A stretch of 64,000 nucleotides of DNA from Pyrenophora tritici-repentis (Eukaryota > Ascomycota > Dothideomycetes > Pleosporales > Pleosporaceae): assembly GCF_003171515.1 (NCBI RefSeq), contig NC_089396.1:558001-622000 (forward strand), written 5' to 3'. Of the stretch, positions 48,923-57,936 are shown piece by piece (the first letter of the stretch is position 1; every line of letters starts with the position of its first letter). Made by a program: the position numbers and the translations under genes. Under the pieces are notes generated by a model. That model was given only the letters and a program-made list of their open reading frames with translations, was not told the origin of the DNA and made no database searches.

Positions 48923-50996
48923 ATGCAGAACCGGACCAAAGTGCGTCGCCGCGTCCTGGCATGTGCCCGCTGTCGGAAACGTAAACTCTCGGTGCATACC
49001 CTCTCTCGTGCTCACGTGTAAATGCTGACTTGTCGAGTGCGACGGCAAAGTGCCAGCCTGCACGCGATGTGTAGATGCCGGCGTTGAGTGCGTGGGCTTC
49101 GACTCTTCGACCCAGCGGGAGGCCCCGCGGTCCATTGCTGATTTCCTGGAAGCGCATATTGTCCGACTCGAGGGCCAGAGCACGCCCTCAACAATGCATT
49201 CCATGGGCCAGTCGAGTGCGGCAATGTCGTCCCCCGCAGAGTCCAGTGTGTCTGATGCGAGGTCGGCCCCGTGGCGTCCTGAAAAGTGTACCTTTGCCGA
49301 CAGCCTGGTCAACCAGGTCATGGAAGACATTACGCCCTCATTTCTCGGTGTCTGCAAAGCGCGGCCCTTTCTGCAGTGCGTCATCAAGGGCACGAGGCTA
49401 CCATCCAAAAAGGGCCCTGTTCTGTCCAACGATCTGAACGAAAACCATCCCCGCTCCATTCTCAACCCCCAGCAGACCAAGGGACTCTTCTACGACCTCA
49501 TGCCCGACGAGGTGGGCGCCAACAAGCTGCTGCAAAACTACCTGGATCGTGTCATTACACAGTACCCCATTTACCACCGCAATGACGTCACTACAGCTTT
49601 CAACTCCATCTACCACAAGAAGGTGCCGACTCCGGACGAGGACTGCTTCCGGAATCGCTACATTGTCTGCATCATCATGGCCATTTCGCTGAGCACTAGC
49701 GCACGGAACAATGTGAAAAAAGCAAACGACCTCGCCTACCAACTTGTGCGCCACGCAATGCAATGGATCCCAGAAGTGGCGACCAACGACATACCAGGAC
49801 TGCAGGCCATTCTGCTGCTAACACAGTACATCTTCTTGAACCCCAAGATGGCTGACTTGTGGCTTTTGACCGGTCTCATTAGTCAGGCAGTAATCGACCT
49901 TGGCCTGCACCAGGAGCTGCCAAATGACGTCAAGGTCTCTGCCTACCAACGCGATATGCGACGGCGTATCTTTTGGTGCGCATGGGAAATGGAAGTCGGT
50001 GTCTGCTCAATCTTCCTGCGCCCCACTAGCCTACCGATCAGGCGGATAGACGTGGCATTCCCCTGGGAGGTGGATGACACTGGCATTACTACGTCTAGCA
50101 CCTGCCCTACTGGACGCGTCTCCAAGTTCACGCAGCGCATTATTTGCCGCTTTCGCTTTATCGAGGCTGACATCATTTCTGTTCTATGGCATGGCGAGCC
50201 GTTGTCCAACGAGTACGCCTCCCTAGAGCAGTGGATGCAGCATTGTATCGATGGCATGGCAGAGTGGCGGCGAGAGATCCACGCGGCATCAATGGCCAAC
50301 AAAGATCGCAGCTTGGTTGCACGATGGACCGAGATGTGCCTCTACTCGGATATTGCGTATCCCTACATCTTGTCTTTGCTGCATCGCTCCTCGCGCCGAA
50401 TACCTCACCCGAGCAGAAGACAGATGATGGTTGCTCTATTGAATGCTGTCGAAGTGGCAGACGGGTACTCTAAGCAGTCCGAGGCAGAGGCAGGGAAGAT
50501 TAAATACGTCTTCCATCCATGCCACCATGTTTTCGACTGTGCTCTCATATTCCTCCAGGGTCTGCAACGCTGCAAGCAGGAGATTGCTCTCAATTACCCG
50601 TGGCAGGATGTGGAGCAATGGATGAATGTCTTTTCCAGGTGTTTCCTGTCCATTTCAGAGCGATGGGCGGCAGCTAAGAGGTGCTATGAAGAATACGAGC
50701 GACTGCTTTTACCAGTCAAGAAGGAGTACCTGGAGTACTTGGAGTCAAAGCCGACTTTCCATTCACCACCACTTTCTCACGCCACGTCCGATCCAGCTAG
50801 TATGTACGAGTACCAAGTAACGCATCCCGCTCTCACACAAGTTGATGAGTATCAATTCTGGACAATCTTCAATCCCACCACTTCAACGACCGATGCACCC
50901 GACTCACTGGGAAGTGCAAATTCCTATTGCCCACCCCGGGATTGGAATGCAGAGTTTTCTTTCAATGATAACATGGACATGATGTTGGAGGTGTAA
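48923..50996 (+). CDS. Zn(II)2Cys6 transcription factor
   Basis: Two exons (48923-48991, 49038-50996) give 675 residues. The intron falls inside the zinc cluster, whose spacing is canonical only after splicing: CARCRKRKLSC-x6-CTRC-x6-C. The middle homology region follows, with RRRIFWCAWEMEVGVCSIFL and RPTSLPIRRIDVAFPWE, the typical signature of this fungal domain. The C-terminus is acidic and Asn-rich, perhaps an activation region. The ATG at 48886 is out of frame and was rejected. Divergently transcribed from a related regulator; pathway unknown. Confidence 0.9.
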
Positions 50997-51184
50997 TTGC
51001 ATGGCAAGGATGGATCTCGGCATTGTTCAAGTTTGGCGTTTGGGTTCTTTCTGGAGTCAATAATAGCAGGGGGGTCTGCGTACCGTATGTCTGGTTTGAC
51101 GCAACAAAATGGCGTCTTGGCTGGATTCGCATGAGACAGATGACTTCCACATACCCAGGCTCAAACGAAAATTTGATGTTCAAT

Positions 51185-52424
51185 TCACAACTCCAAGTTT
51201 ATACTTTCCTCCACCTCTGTCGGCCTCCCCATTCGCAGAACAGCCTTCTTACTCTTCAAATCCATGACGATACTGAACAGTGTCTCACTCTCGCTCTCCT
51301 CCGTTGCAATCCTATTAATCGAAAACGGCGTATTCTGCTCATCCTCAAACAACACACTTATCTCCTCCCAACTAGGTTCCTCCTTTGCATCCAATTTCCC
51401 CACATTCTCACCCATAGTCTCCATCCGCGTCAACGAATCTTTCAACCACACCGTATCCGTTTCCGTTTCTCCCGGGTGTTCACCCAAGAGATGATTCGTA
51501 TATATCACCCTCCCTCTCTTATCCGGCCGCACATGAGCAAACGTACTTTTTGTAAATTCCAGCCCCAAACACGTGGTTCTATCACCCAGCAGTATATGCG
51601 CCGAAGACGCCATACCGAATTCCTCCAACTGCCGTACTGCGTCTTCCACGGAGCTGCTTTCCAACGCCATGCGTAAACCAAAGTGCGCGGGCATGCGCGT
51701 GGGGTCTACACCGATGACTTTAATGGCGTTGAAGAGGGTACCGACACCTGCGCTGTTGAAACCGATTTTTCCGATGATGCCTGCTTCTGTAACTTGGAGG
51801 ATAGTGGGTTTATCCTCTTGCGTTATCTTTGTTATGACGAGGTTTTGTTGTTGGTCGGGCATCCACTGGTTATAATCAGTAACTACCCGCGCATGTTCAT
51901 TCCACATCTTCTTTTTTTTTCTGAATTAAAAGTTTGGCTTAACTTACATCCCAATTCTGACCCAACCACATCCTCTCACTCGTCGTCCAGCCCATTGCTG
52001 TACACCCATCAGTAGTACCCCCCTCCTTACCATCCCCCTCCCCATCGAGACCTAAACCGAAATTTATCTCAGTCCTCACATTCACCGCTACAATATCTAA
52101 TAACCCCACTCCCGCACCATCGGCGACGCCTCTCATCTCTTCATGATACCTGGGCCATTTCTCTCTTGCGGTTTGCTCAAATACAGCAGCGTGCTCGAGG
52201 ACTTCAGGCCAACGCTTTTTACAGTTTTTCAAAAAGAGACAGGCGTAGAATTCGATTGTGCGGTGGATCTGTAGAGAGGCGGAAGTGCCGTGGTGGTGGC
52301 CGATCTAGGGGTGGGTGTGTGGTTAGTTACGGTTGGGGTAGTTAAGGACGGAGTGACGTCATAGGTGGTGGGTGGTGGGAAAATTTACTTGGTACGGTGT
52401 TCCCATGCATTCTACGAACAACAT
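51185..52424 (-). CDS. Acyl-CoA:6-aminopenicillanic-acid acyltransferase-like NTN hydrolase (IAL type)
   Basis: Three exons (52424-52389, 52304-51948, 51865-51185) give 357 residues, the same length as penicillin-producer AAT. The N-terminal GTPYQIGHHHG (across intron 1), the autocleavage site Gly-Cys in TTDGCTAMGW (Cys about 113, the nucleophile after processing), GQNWDWMPDQQQNL (across intron 2) and GFNSAGVG are all family hallmarks. No isopenicillin N or ACV synthase gene is nearby, and the C-terminus (INLEL) is not a PTS1, so this is probably a paralogue of the ial type with another, unknown amide substrate. Confidence 0.85.
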
Positions 52425-52854
52425 TGTTTGCGGTTCAAAGTTTACAGATGGATGGATGGATGTAAAATGGTAGCTGGTGGGATTATAAACTGCGGTTATA
52501 TATGTATGTAGGTTTTATGTAAGAGGTTTCGGTTATCCCACGTTTTTTTGCCCCGCGTCGGGGCGTTTTTTGTTCCCGTTCCGAGATGTCGCTTCAGATT
52601 CCTTGGCTGGGGGGTTCGGAAGGAGAGTGGCTGTGTTGAGCCGTGATCGTACAAGGGTGGTTTGTATGCGGCTTAGCTTTTTCGGGTGTTGGGGTTGTTT
52701 TCTCACTTGGAATTTGGGGTAAGAGGTGTGTTGGAGTATACCCTAGCATTGCATATGGGACCGCGGACTTGGGATACGATGACGCCATGACGGAAGAGTG
52801 GGAAGAATATTGCTGCTATGCTGTGAGTGGCATTGTGATTGAATATTATTTAAT
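52425..52854. other. Intergenic region with a T-flanked GC hairpin
   Basis: About 430 bp upstream of the AAT-like gene. A 6-bp perfect stem (gccccg, loop cgt, cggggc) at 52550-52564 is flanked by runs of T on both sides. A frame at 52643-52858 starts with GTG and is not believed. Confidence 0.5.
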
Positions 52855-53610
52855 CTAGAGCTCTTCGTCGCTGACATCTACGGTGCTTTCTGCTAAATCC
52901 AAATCTTGGAATCTGTTATCAATCTTCTCGTTCTCTGTCTCCTCATCCGTCTCGTCTTCCTTCTTTATCTTCGGCCCCGCCTCGTCTTTCTTCTCCCTCG
53001 ACTTCTCTTTGTCCACCATTTCATCTTCTGTTTCCTCCTCGTCCATCATTTCGTCTTCTGTTTCCTCCTCGTCTACCTCCACCCCCTTCCCCTTCCCCAC
53101 CTCTTTATCTCGCCACCACGGATCCTCCGCCTCATTTTCATCACACTCATCAACAACATACTCATAAACATCCCAACAATACCTCATCCCATCCTTGATC
53201 TCAAACGTCACCCCCACCCTCTTCTTCTGCTCATTCAACTTATTACTCCCAGTAAGATAAGCCTTGTAATGCCAGCTTAACTGGAAAGACTTCCTAGCAT
53301 CTCTTGACTTTGAAAGAAGATCTTCTACTGCTTTGTTCATAGCGCTCTCTACGACGATACGACGATGACCGCTGCAACTCTCCACACTTCTGCGGATGAC
53401 GTTGGAGCCGCTCTCGGTGCGGAATGTGAAGGTGAAGGGCTTTTTGGTACAAGGGCTTTTGCTGTGCACTCTGTGTGTGGTGTAGAGTGGAGTGTCTGGG
53501 TTGGGTACGGGGGGTGTTGTAGAGTCGGAGGCTGAGGCGGAAGTGATCCTGTAGCCGGTGTGGTGGCCGGGGGAGATTTCTGAGGCTATGAGAAAGTGAA
53601 ATTTTGTCAT
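52855..53610 (-). CDS. Unknown protein with highly acidic repetitive C-terminus
   Basis: A single exon of 251 codons from an ATG at 53610. The first 150 residues are mixed and could be folded (SFQLSWHYKAYLTG, GVTFEIKDGMRYCWDVYEYV). The rest is Glu/Asp/Lys-rich with a tandem DEEETEDEM motif at about 53020-53075. I do not recognise it. The absence of introns and the clean ATG support a gene, but without a family it remains hypothetical. Confidence 0.55.
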   Translation of the reverse strand: MTKFHFLIASEISPGHHTGYRITSASASDSTTPPVPNPDTPLYTTHRVHSKSPCTKKPFTFTFRTESGSNVIRRSVESCSGHRRIVVESAMNKAVEDLLSKSRDARKSFQLSWHYKAYLTGSNKLNEQKKRVGVTFEIKDGMRYCWDVYEYVVDECDENEAEDPWWRDKEVGKGKGVEVDEEETEDEMMDEEETEDEMVDKEKSREKKDEAGPKIKKEDETDEETENEKIDNRFQDLDLAESTVDVSDEEL

Positions 53611-53836
53611 GGCTGTATGTGTGTGTGGAAGAGAGTGGGGGGGGGGGGGTGGAAGGTGATGAGAAGAAGAGGGTAGACGAGCGCTTTGTTATTCGTTTAC
53701 TAGTGTGGAGACAGTGGCTATCACAAATTCATGAAGTCCTGTGGGGTATAGCAATTACTTACTCATTCTACTCATCTGATATACCCCAGAAGCATACACA
53801 ACAATATTTCATCTTCTCTTTCCGTAATCAGTGAGA

Positions 53837-54340
53837 CTAAGACTCAGACTCAGAATCCGACTCCGGGAGCTCTGTACCCATGCCCTCCATTAGATCGACC
53901 GTCATCGCCGGAAGACACAGCTCCTTGTTGTATGGATTACTCGGGTACTTGATACGAAAATCCAATGGCACAACATCCCACCACACGTGAAACCCATCTC
54001 CATCTGGAAAGTAAGTCGAAGCCAAACCCCCGGCCATCCGCCAGGGTACCAGTAATGGTTTTTCCTTCCTTGGGTTGTACTCCCTGTTCACCCACTCCGA
54101 TTGCATGGCCAACGCAGACTCTTCTTCCCAACAAACTTCGAATAGGTCCACACACATAGCATCGTGGTTGGGCTCATGTCGGAGGACGATTACGATCTTT
54201 TCTTGACGATCCCATGGAGAGACGACGACTTTTGTGTTGATTAGATGTGGGTCGAGGGCTGTGCGAACGTATGTAAGGTAGACGGAAGGCTTACGGGTGG
54301 TGCAACAGTGGAGTCGGATGATGCAGTATGCTCGCTTCAT
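53837..54340 (-). CDS. Unknown small protein
   Basis: 167 codons from the first ATG at 54340; the frame is open further upstream to a non-ATG codon at 54424, so an upstream exon cannot be excluded. Aromatic-rich core (VPWRMAGGLASTYF, FHVWWDVVPLDFRIKY) and a Ser/Glu/Asp tail (PESDSESES). No family is recognised. It lies just downstream of the NMP-kinase gene on the same strand. Confidence 0.5.
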   Translation of the reverse strand: MKRAYCIIRLHCCTTRKPSVYLTYVRTALDPHLINTKVVVSPWDRQEKIVIVLRHEPNHDAMCVDLFEVCWEEESALAMQSEWVNREYNPRKEKPLLVPWRMAGGLASTYFPDGDGFHVWWDVVPLDFRIKYPSNPYNKELCLPAMTVDLMEGMGTELPESDSESES

Positions 54341-54592
54341 GGCAAATAATAACGAGATGACAGATAGAGCGAAGGGCTGTTTGAAGAATATCGGGGTGAT
54401 GTTAAAGCGCGTACGTGTGAACAAGCAATGAGATTGTTGTAGACAAAGACATGAAAGGGCTTTCTCTCAGATCCTACAAGCCTAGTAGTCGGTTGGTAGT
54501 CTTGGAAGTAGCCAACATGCTGAGGCAAGTATCGGAAAGCTCGGTAGAGCTCCCGTCAAAATAATGTAATCAACGGTGTCGTCGCTTCCATA

Positions 54593-55391
54593 TCATAGAT
54601 TGAGGAATTGCGACTCTGTGTCGGTACGTCCTTGAACCATGATCCTCTGCCAAAGCTCGCTTTCGCTCAATTTCCTCTTCATCTCGCTGATATTTTCCTC
54701 CTTAGTACCATTTACATCGACCTGGATTGTTAGTATGCGGTCTAGCATGCAGAGTCAAAACTTACATCGATCAAGATACCACGCTGACGATAAGTGTCCT
54801 CGACAGGCAAAGTCTCCACCTCGTATTCTGCAAATCGTCGCTCAAACTTCTCATTGTTATCGTTACTATCCCGAGCTCGCGCGGAATACCTCGCTTTCGC
54901 ATTCTGCTTGCTGACGCGCAAGGAAATCACGATATCCGGCTTCGCATCGACGTTGGGTCCACCAGAAAACGGTAATTCATCTGCAAATGGCCAGAAGCTC
55001 CACGAATCTAGCTGTTCGATGTTTCTCGGAAACCCGTCAATCATGATACCAGCCTGTTCCGGCTTCCGATTGATTGCATCTTTAATGGCGTGGCAGATGA
55101 ACGGATTCAATTCTTTCGACGTCAAGAAGCCTTGGTTATCGAGCTTATCTTGGATCGTGACTGCGAGCGGTGCGCTGCGATTCTCGCGCATCCAGCTGCG
55201 TAAGCCATCTCCAACGGAATGGTGTACTAGGTTGTAGGTCTGGGCTAAATGGGTGCAGAGGGTTCCTTTCCCCGCACCGGGTGCACCTGCTAATTGTTAC
55301 CAAGGCATCAAGCGACGAACCAGAGACGCATACCGAGTACGAATATGATAGCGAAGCCGCGCTGACCGCTGAGCTGCTGTGTTGTCTCCAT
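54593..55391 (-). CDS. Nucleoside-monophosphate kinase (UMP-CMP/adenylate kinase-like)
   Basis: Three exons (55391-55334, 55286-54766, 54721-54593) give 235 residues. The P-loop GAPGAGKGT (20-28) follows a hydrophobic beta strand, IDGFPRN is the NMP-binding motif, and NEKFERRFAEYEVETLPV matches the LID-helix region of UMP-CMP kinases. The usual GDLLR is GDGLR here. The enzyme would phosphorylate CMP, UMP or AMP. It is divergent from the viperin-like gene 290 bp away, recalling vertebrate CMPK2 next to RSAD2, so supplying the nucleotide substrate of viperin is a reasonable guess. Confidence 0.85.
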
Positions 55392-55681
55392 GGTGCGTTG
55401 TTGCGGATCGAATTTCTTTGCGGGAGGAGAAGGTACGTTTACCTTCCGGATATATCCGTTAATCAGCAGATGAGGGGCATCTTTACATGTACCTGCTGAA
55501 TGACCCACTCAGGACTTGCATGATTGTTGTTTGTCAAACGCCGTTGCTGCAGCAGCGGGGATCCATGTCCGAGGAGGTGCCGCGTAGCTACTTATCCCCA
55601 CACACCCCACCGCCTTCTCTGGCTCCCACCAGCCTTCTATCGTTACCTGCGCTGATTACATCTTCTGGGTAATAAGTCAAG
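55392..55681. promoter_or_regulatory. Shared promoter of NMP kinase and viperin-like genes
   Basis: 290 bp between divergent start codons. It contains a perfect 12-bp palindrome cggatatatccg at 55447-55458, i.e. CGG-N6-CCG, the spacing bound by Zn(II)2Cys6 factors such as Ppr1 (pyrimidine pathway) and UaY (purine use). A second palindrome, tgctgcagca, lies near 55545. The link to these factors is inference. Confidence 0.5.
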
Positions 55682-56860
55682 ATGGTGCTTCTTTCGTTAC
55701 TGGCGGAAGTGCCAGCACCTCTGTACATCCTCGCCATTGGGCTTTGTACAGTCTATGTCTACATTACTTTCACCAAGAATGCCGAACCAACGGCCGACGA
55801 CGCAGCGGTTGAAGAAGTCACCAAATCAATTATTGGGCATGAAAGAGACTCAAAAGACCTGGAAGTGGCCATCTCAACAATCAAGATACCAGCGAAATCA
55901 CCAAAGGAAGTAGCTCCACCACTGGATCCTTCCCAGCAACCAGACGCTCCTGTTTCAGTCAATTACTTCCCATCACGAGTGTGCAACTATGCGTGCAAGT
56001 TCTGCTTCCACACTGCAATCACCTCTTTCATGTTGGATGGGGAGGAAACAAAACGTGGTCTAAAACTGCTGAAAGAAGCCGGTATGCGCAAGCTCAATAT
56101 TGCCGGAGGTGAACCATTTCTTCACGCGAAAAAGATCAGCGCCATGTTGAAATACTGCAAGGAAGACCTGGGAGTCGAAAGCATCAGCATTGTCAGCAAT
56201 GGAAGCAAGATTACCGAGCAGTGGATGAGTGAAAATGCCAAATGGTTGGATATTCTTGCCATTTCGTGTGACTCATTCAACCCGGCTACAAACATCACAA
56301 TCGGACGCGGCGAAGATGGAGAGAACGTGACACGACTGAGGGAAATCGCCGCGTGGTGCAGGACCTACAATGTCAAGTTCAAGCTCAACACTGTCGTCAA
56401 CAAATACAACTGGAACGAAGACATGGTTGCCGAAATCCAAGAGCTAGCGCCATTCCGCTGGAAGGTTTTCCAATGTCTCATTGTCGCTGGCGAGAATGAG
56501 AGTGAAGAAAGGTTACGAGATGCAAGGGACTTCTTGGTGACTGACGAGCAATGGCGTACATTCTGCGATCGTCATAAGCACCTTCCCTGCTATGTTCCGG
56601 AAGATAACAACTCCATGGCTAGCAGCTACTTGTTGCTTGACGAGTACATGCGCTTCTTGGACAAGGGAGAGGGCATGATTAAACAGAGTGAGTCTCTTCT
56701 TAAGGTTGGCGTCATGAAGGCTATGGAGCAGGTGGTGTGGGATAAGAAGTCATTTGTTGAGCGCGGTGGAATCTACGACTGGAGCAGGGAGGATGGGAAG
56801 CAGAAGGAGAGTGAAAGCGCGTGTGGGACTAAGCTCGATTTGAAGGCGCTGAAATGGTAG
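55682..56860 (+). CDS. Viperin-like radical SAM enzyme (ddhNTP synthase family)
   Basis: A single exon of 392 residues. An N-terminal hydrophobic segment (about 11-30) would anchor it to a membrane, as the amphipathic N-terminus does in animal viperin. The radical-SAM cluster motif is CNYACKFC (Cys 101, 105, 108), followed by FHTAITSF, AGGEPFLH (142-149), SIVSNGS, DILAISCDSFN, RWKVFQCL and SYLLLDEYMRFL, all of which follow vertebrate viperin closely. The last residue is Trp, as in viperin, where it recruits the Fe-S assembly factor CIAO1. Viperins convert CTP (or other NTPs) to 3'-deoxy-3',4'-didehydro nucleotides that terminate viral RNA synthesis. The base specificity here is not known. Confidence 0.95.
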   Translation: MVLLSLLAEVPAPLYILAIGLCTVYVYITFTKNAEPTADDAAVEEVTKSIIGHERDSKDLEVAISTIKIPAKSPKEVAPPLDPSQQPDAPVSVNYFPSRVCNYACKFCFHTAITSFMLDGEETKRGLKLLKEAGMRKLNIAGGEPFLHAKKISAMLKYCKEDLGVESISIVSNGSKITEQWMSENAKWLDILAISCDSFNPATNITIGRGEDGENVTRLREIAAWCRTYNVKFKLNTVVNKYNWNEDMVAEIQELAPFRWKVFQCLIVAGENESEERLRDARDFLVTDEQWRTFCDRHKHLPCYVPEDNNSMASSYLLLDEYMRFLDKGEGMIKQSESLLKVGVMKAMEQVVWDKKSFVERGGIYDWSREDGKQKESESACGTKLDLKALKW

Positions 56861-57300
56861 TCGGTCAAGGCGATTTGATATCGGCGCAGTGTTTGGGACT
56901 AGGGGAATTTGACAAACATGTTGGAATAGATTTGATGGGTACTTGGAATCACGTTTACGACTATTGGCACATTCTCTTTAAACACTTGTGACCATTCTCC
57001 TAAAGAACATGCTTAGAACCGACTTGATAAGACGAACAGTAGATAATTTCTGCCCAGGTGGGTTGAACCCGGAGTAGTCAGCTTTGGACCCTGATATGAC
57101 TATGGCCTAATGCGGTTTAGCTCTCTGAAAGCAAGCATTCTGCACAGTACTGTTATCCGCAAGTCACCCATTGGCGAATAGTTTTCCCATCTCTAGAAGC
57201 TGCTGTATTCAATCGAAGCAAACCCGCGTTTAATAGCTGGGGAAACGATGTCAGTATACCGCCTCCGTCACTGCCTTAGCTTATTAACAGACGCAGCAGT
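56861..57300. other. Intergenic region
   Basis: About 440 bp, 3' flank of the viperin-like gene and promoter of the next small gene. Nothing else seen. Confidence 0.5.
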
Positions 57301-57936
57301 ATGAGCGAGTACAACACGATGCACAGCCGTGCTCACAAGGATCGCGCACGACCCGCAGAGACACCCGAGGAAAGAGCGATCATGGCCCATCATGCTCGAC
57401 ATGTCAAACTTCCTTTGTACTGGCGCAGTCCCGACCATGTCCTTGGACGACTAAAGAAGTCGATGGAAAGGGACGAAAAGAGTATGGCAGAGTCAGACTT
57501 ACTCCTCGTCGAAGCGCGTAAGGTGCTTGCTGCTGCCACATTGCAACTGGAGAAGATCAGGAAGATGCGAGTTGAACCACTTGCCAGGGAAGAAGTCATC
57601 GGTGAAGATGACGCGAACGATGCAGTTAGCCCTCCGCGGACTTCTGCGGTCGGACCGGACCAACAAGGTGCTGTGCAGAGTGTTACTGTTGAGAAAAAAC
57701 TTCACGGATCGGAACTGCCTCAAACTCCCGCACAGTCAGGCAAGCGGGCAAGTCCTCGACAACAGGCGGGCACAGGTGTGAATGGCGAGGGCGGAAACCC
57801 GGATCTTGATAACAAGATGGATATTGGAACTACAGCTAACGCGGAAGGTTCTGTATTCACTTCCAAACACGGCTCTGCTAGGCGCCTAGTCAACAAAGTG
57901 CGTCGGGCTTTCTGTCGAATCTGGAAGTCTCGTTAA
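57301..57936 (+). CDS. Unknown basic protein
   Basis: A single exon of 211 residues from an ATG at 57301. A helical segment (about 48-95, LKKSMERDEKSMAESDLLLV) may form a coiled coil; the rest is disordered, with a strongly basic C-terminus (RRLVNKVRRAFCRIWKSR). I do not recognise it. It lies on the same strand as the viperin-like gene, about 440 bp away. Clean start and length support a gene, with no functional hint. Confidence 0.5.
   Translation: MSEYNTMHSRAHKDRARPAETPEERAIMAHHARHVKLPLYWRSPDHVLGRLKKSMERDEKSMAESDLLLVEARKVLAAATLQLEKIRKMRVEPLAREEVIGEDDANDAVSPPRTSAVGPDQQGAVQSVTVEKKLHGSELPQTPAQSGKRASPRQQAGTGVNGEGGNPDLDNKMDIGTTANAEGSVFTSKHGSARRLVNKVRRAFCRIWKSR

Noticed and set aside
51866..51907. 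Start of the AAT-like exon 3 frame at 51907 (WNEHARVV...)
   Set aside because: Those codons fall in the intron; splicing at 51866/51865 restores the conserved NWDWMPDQQQNL motif.
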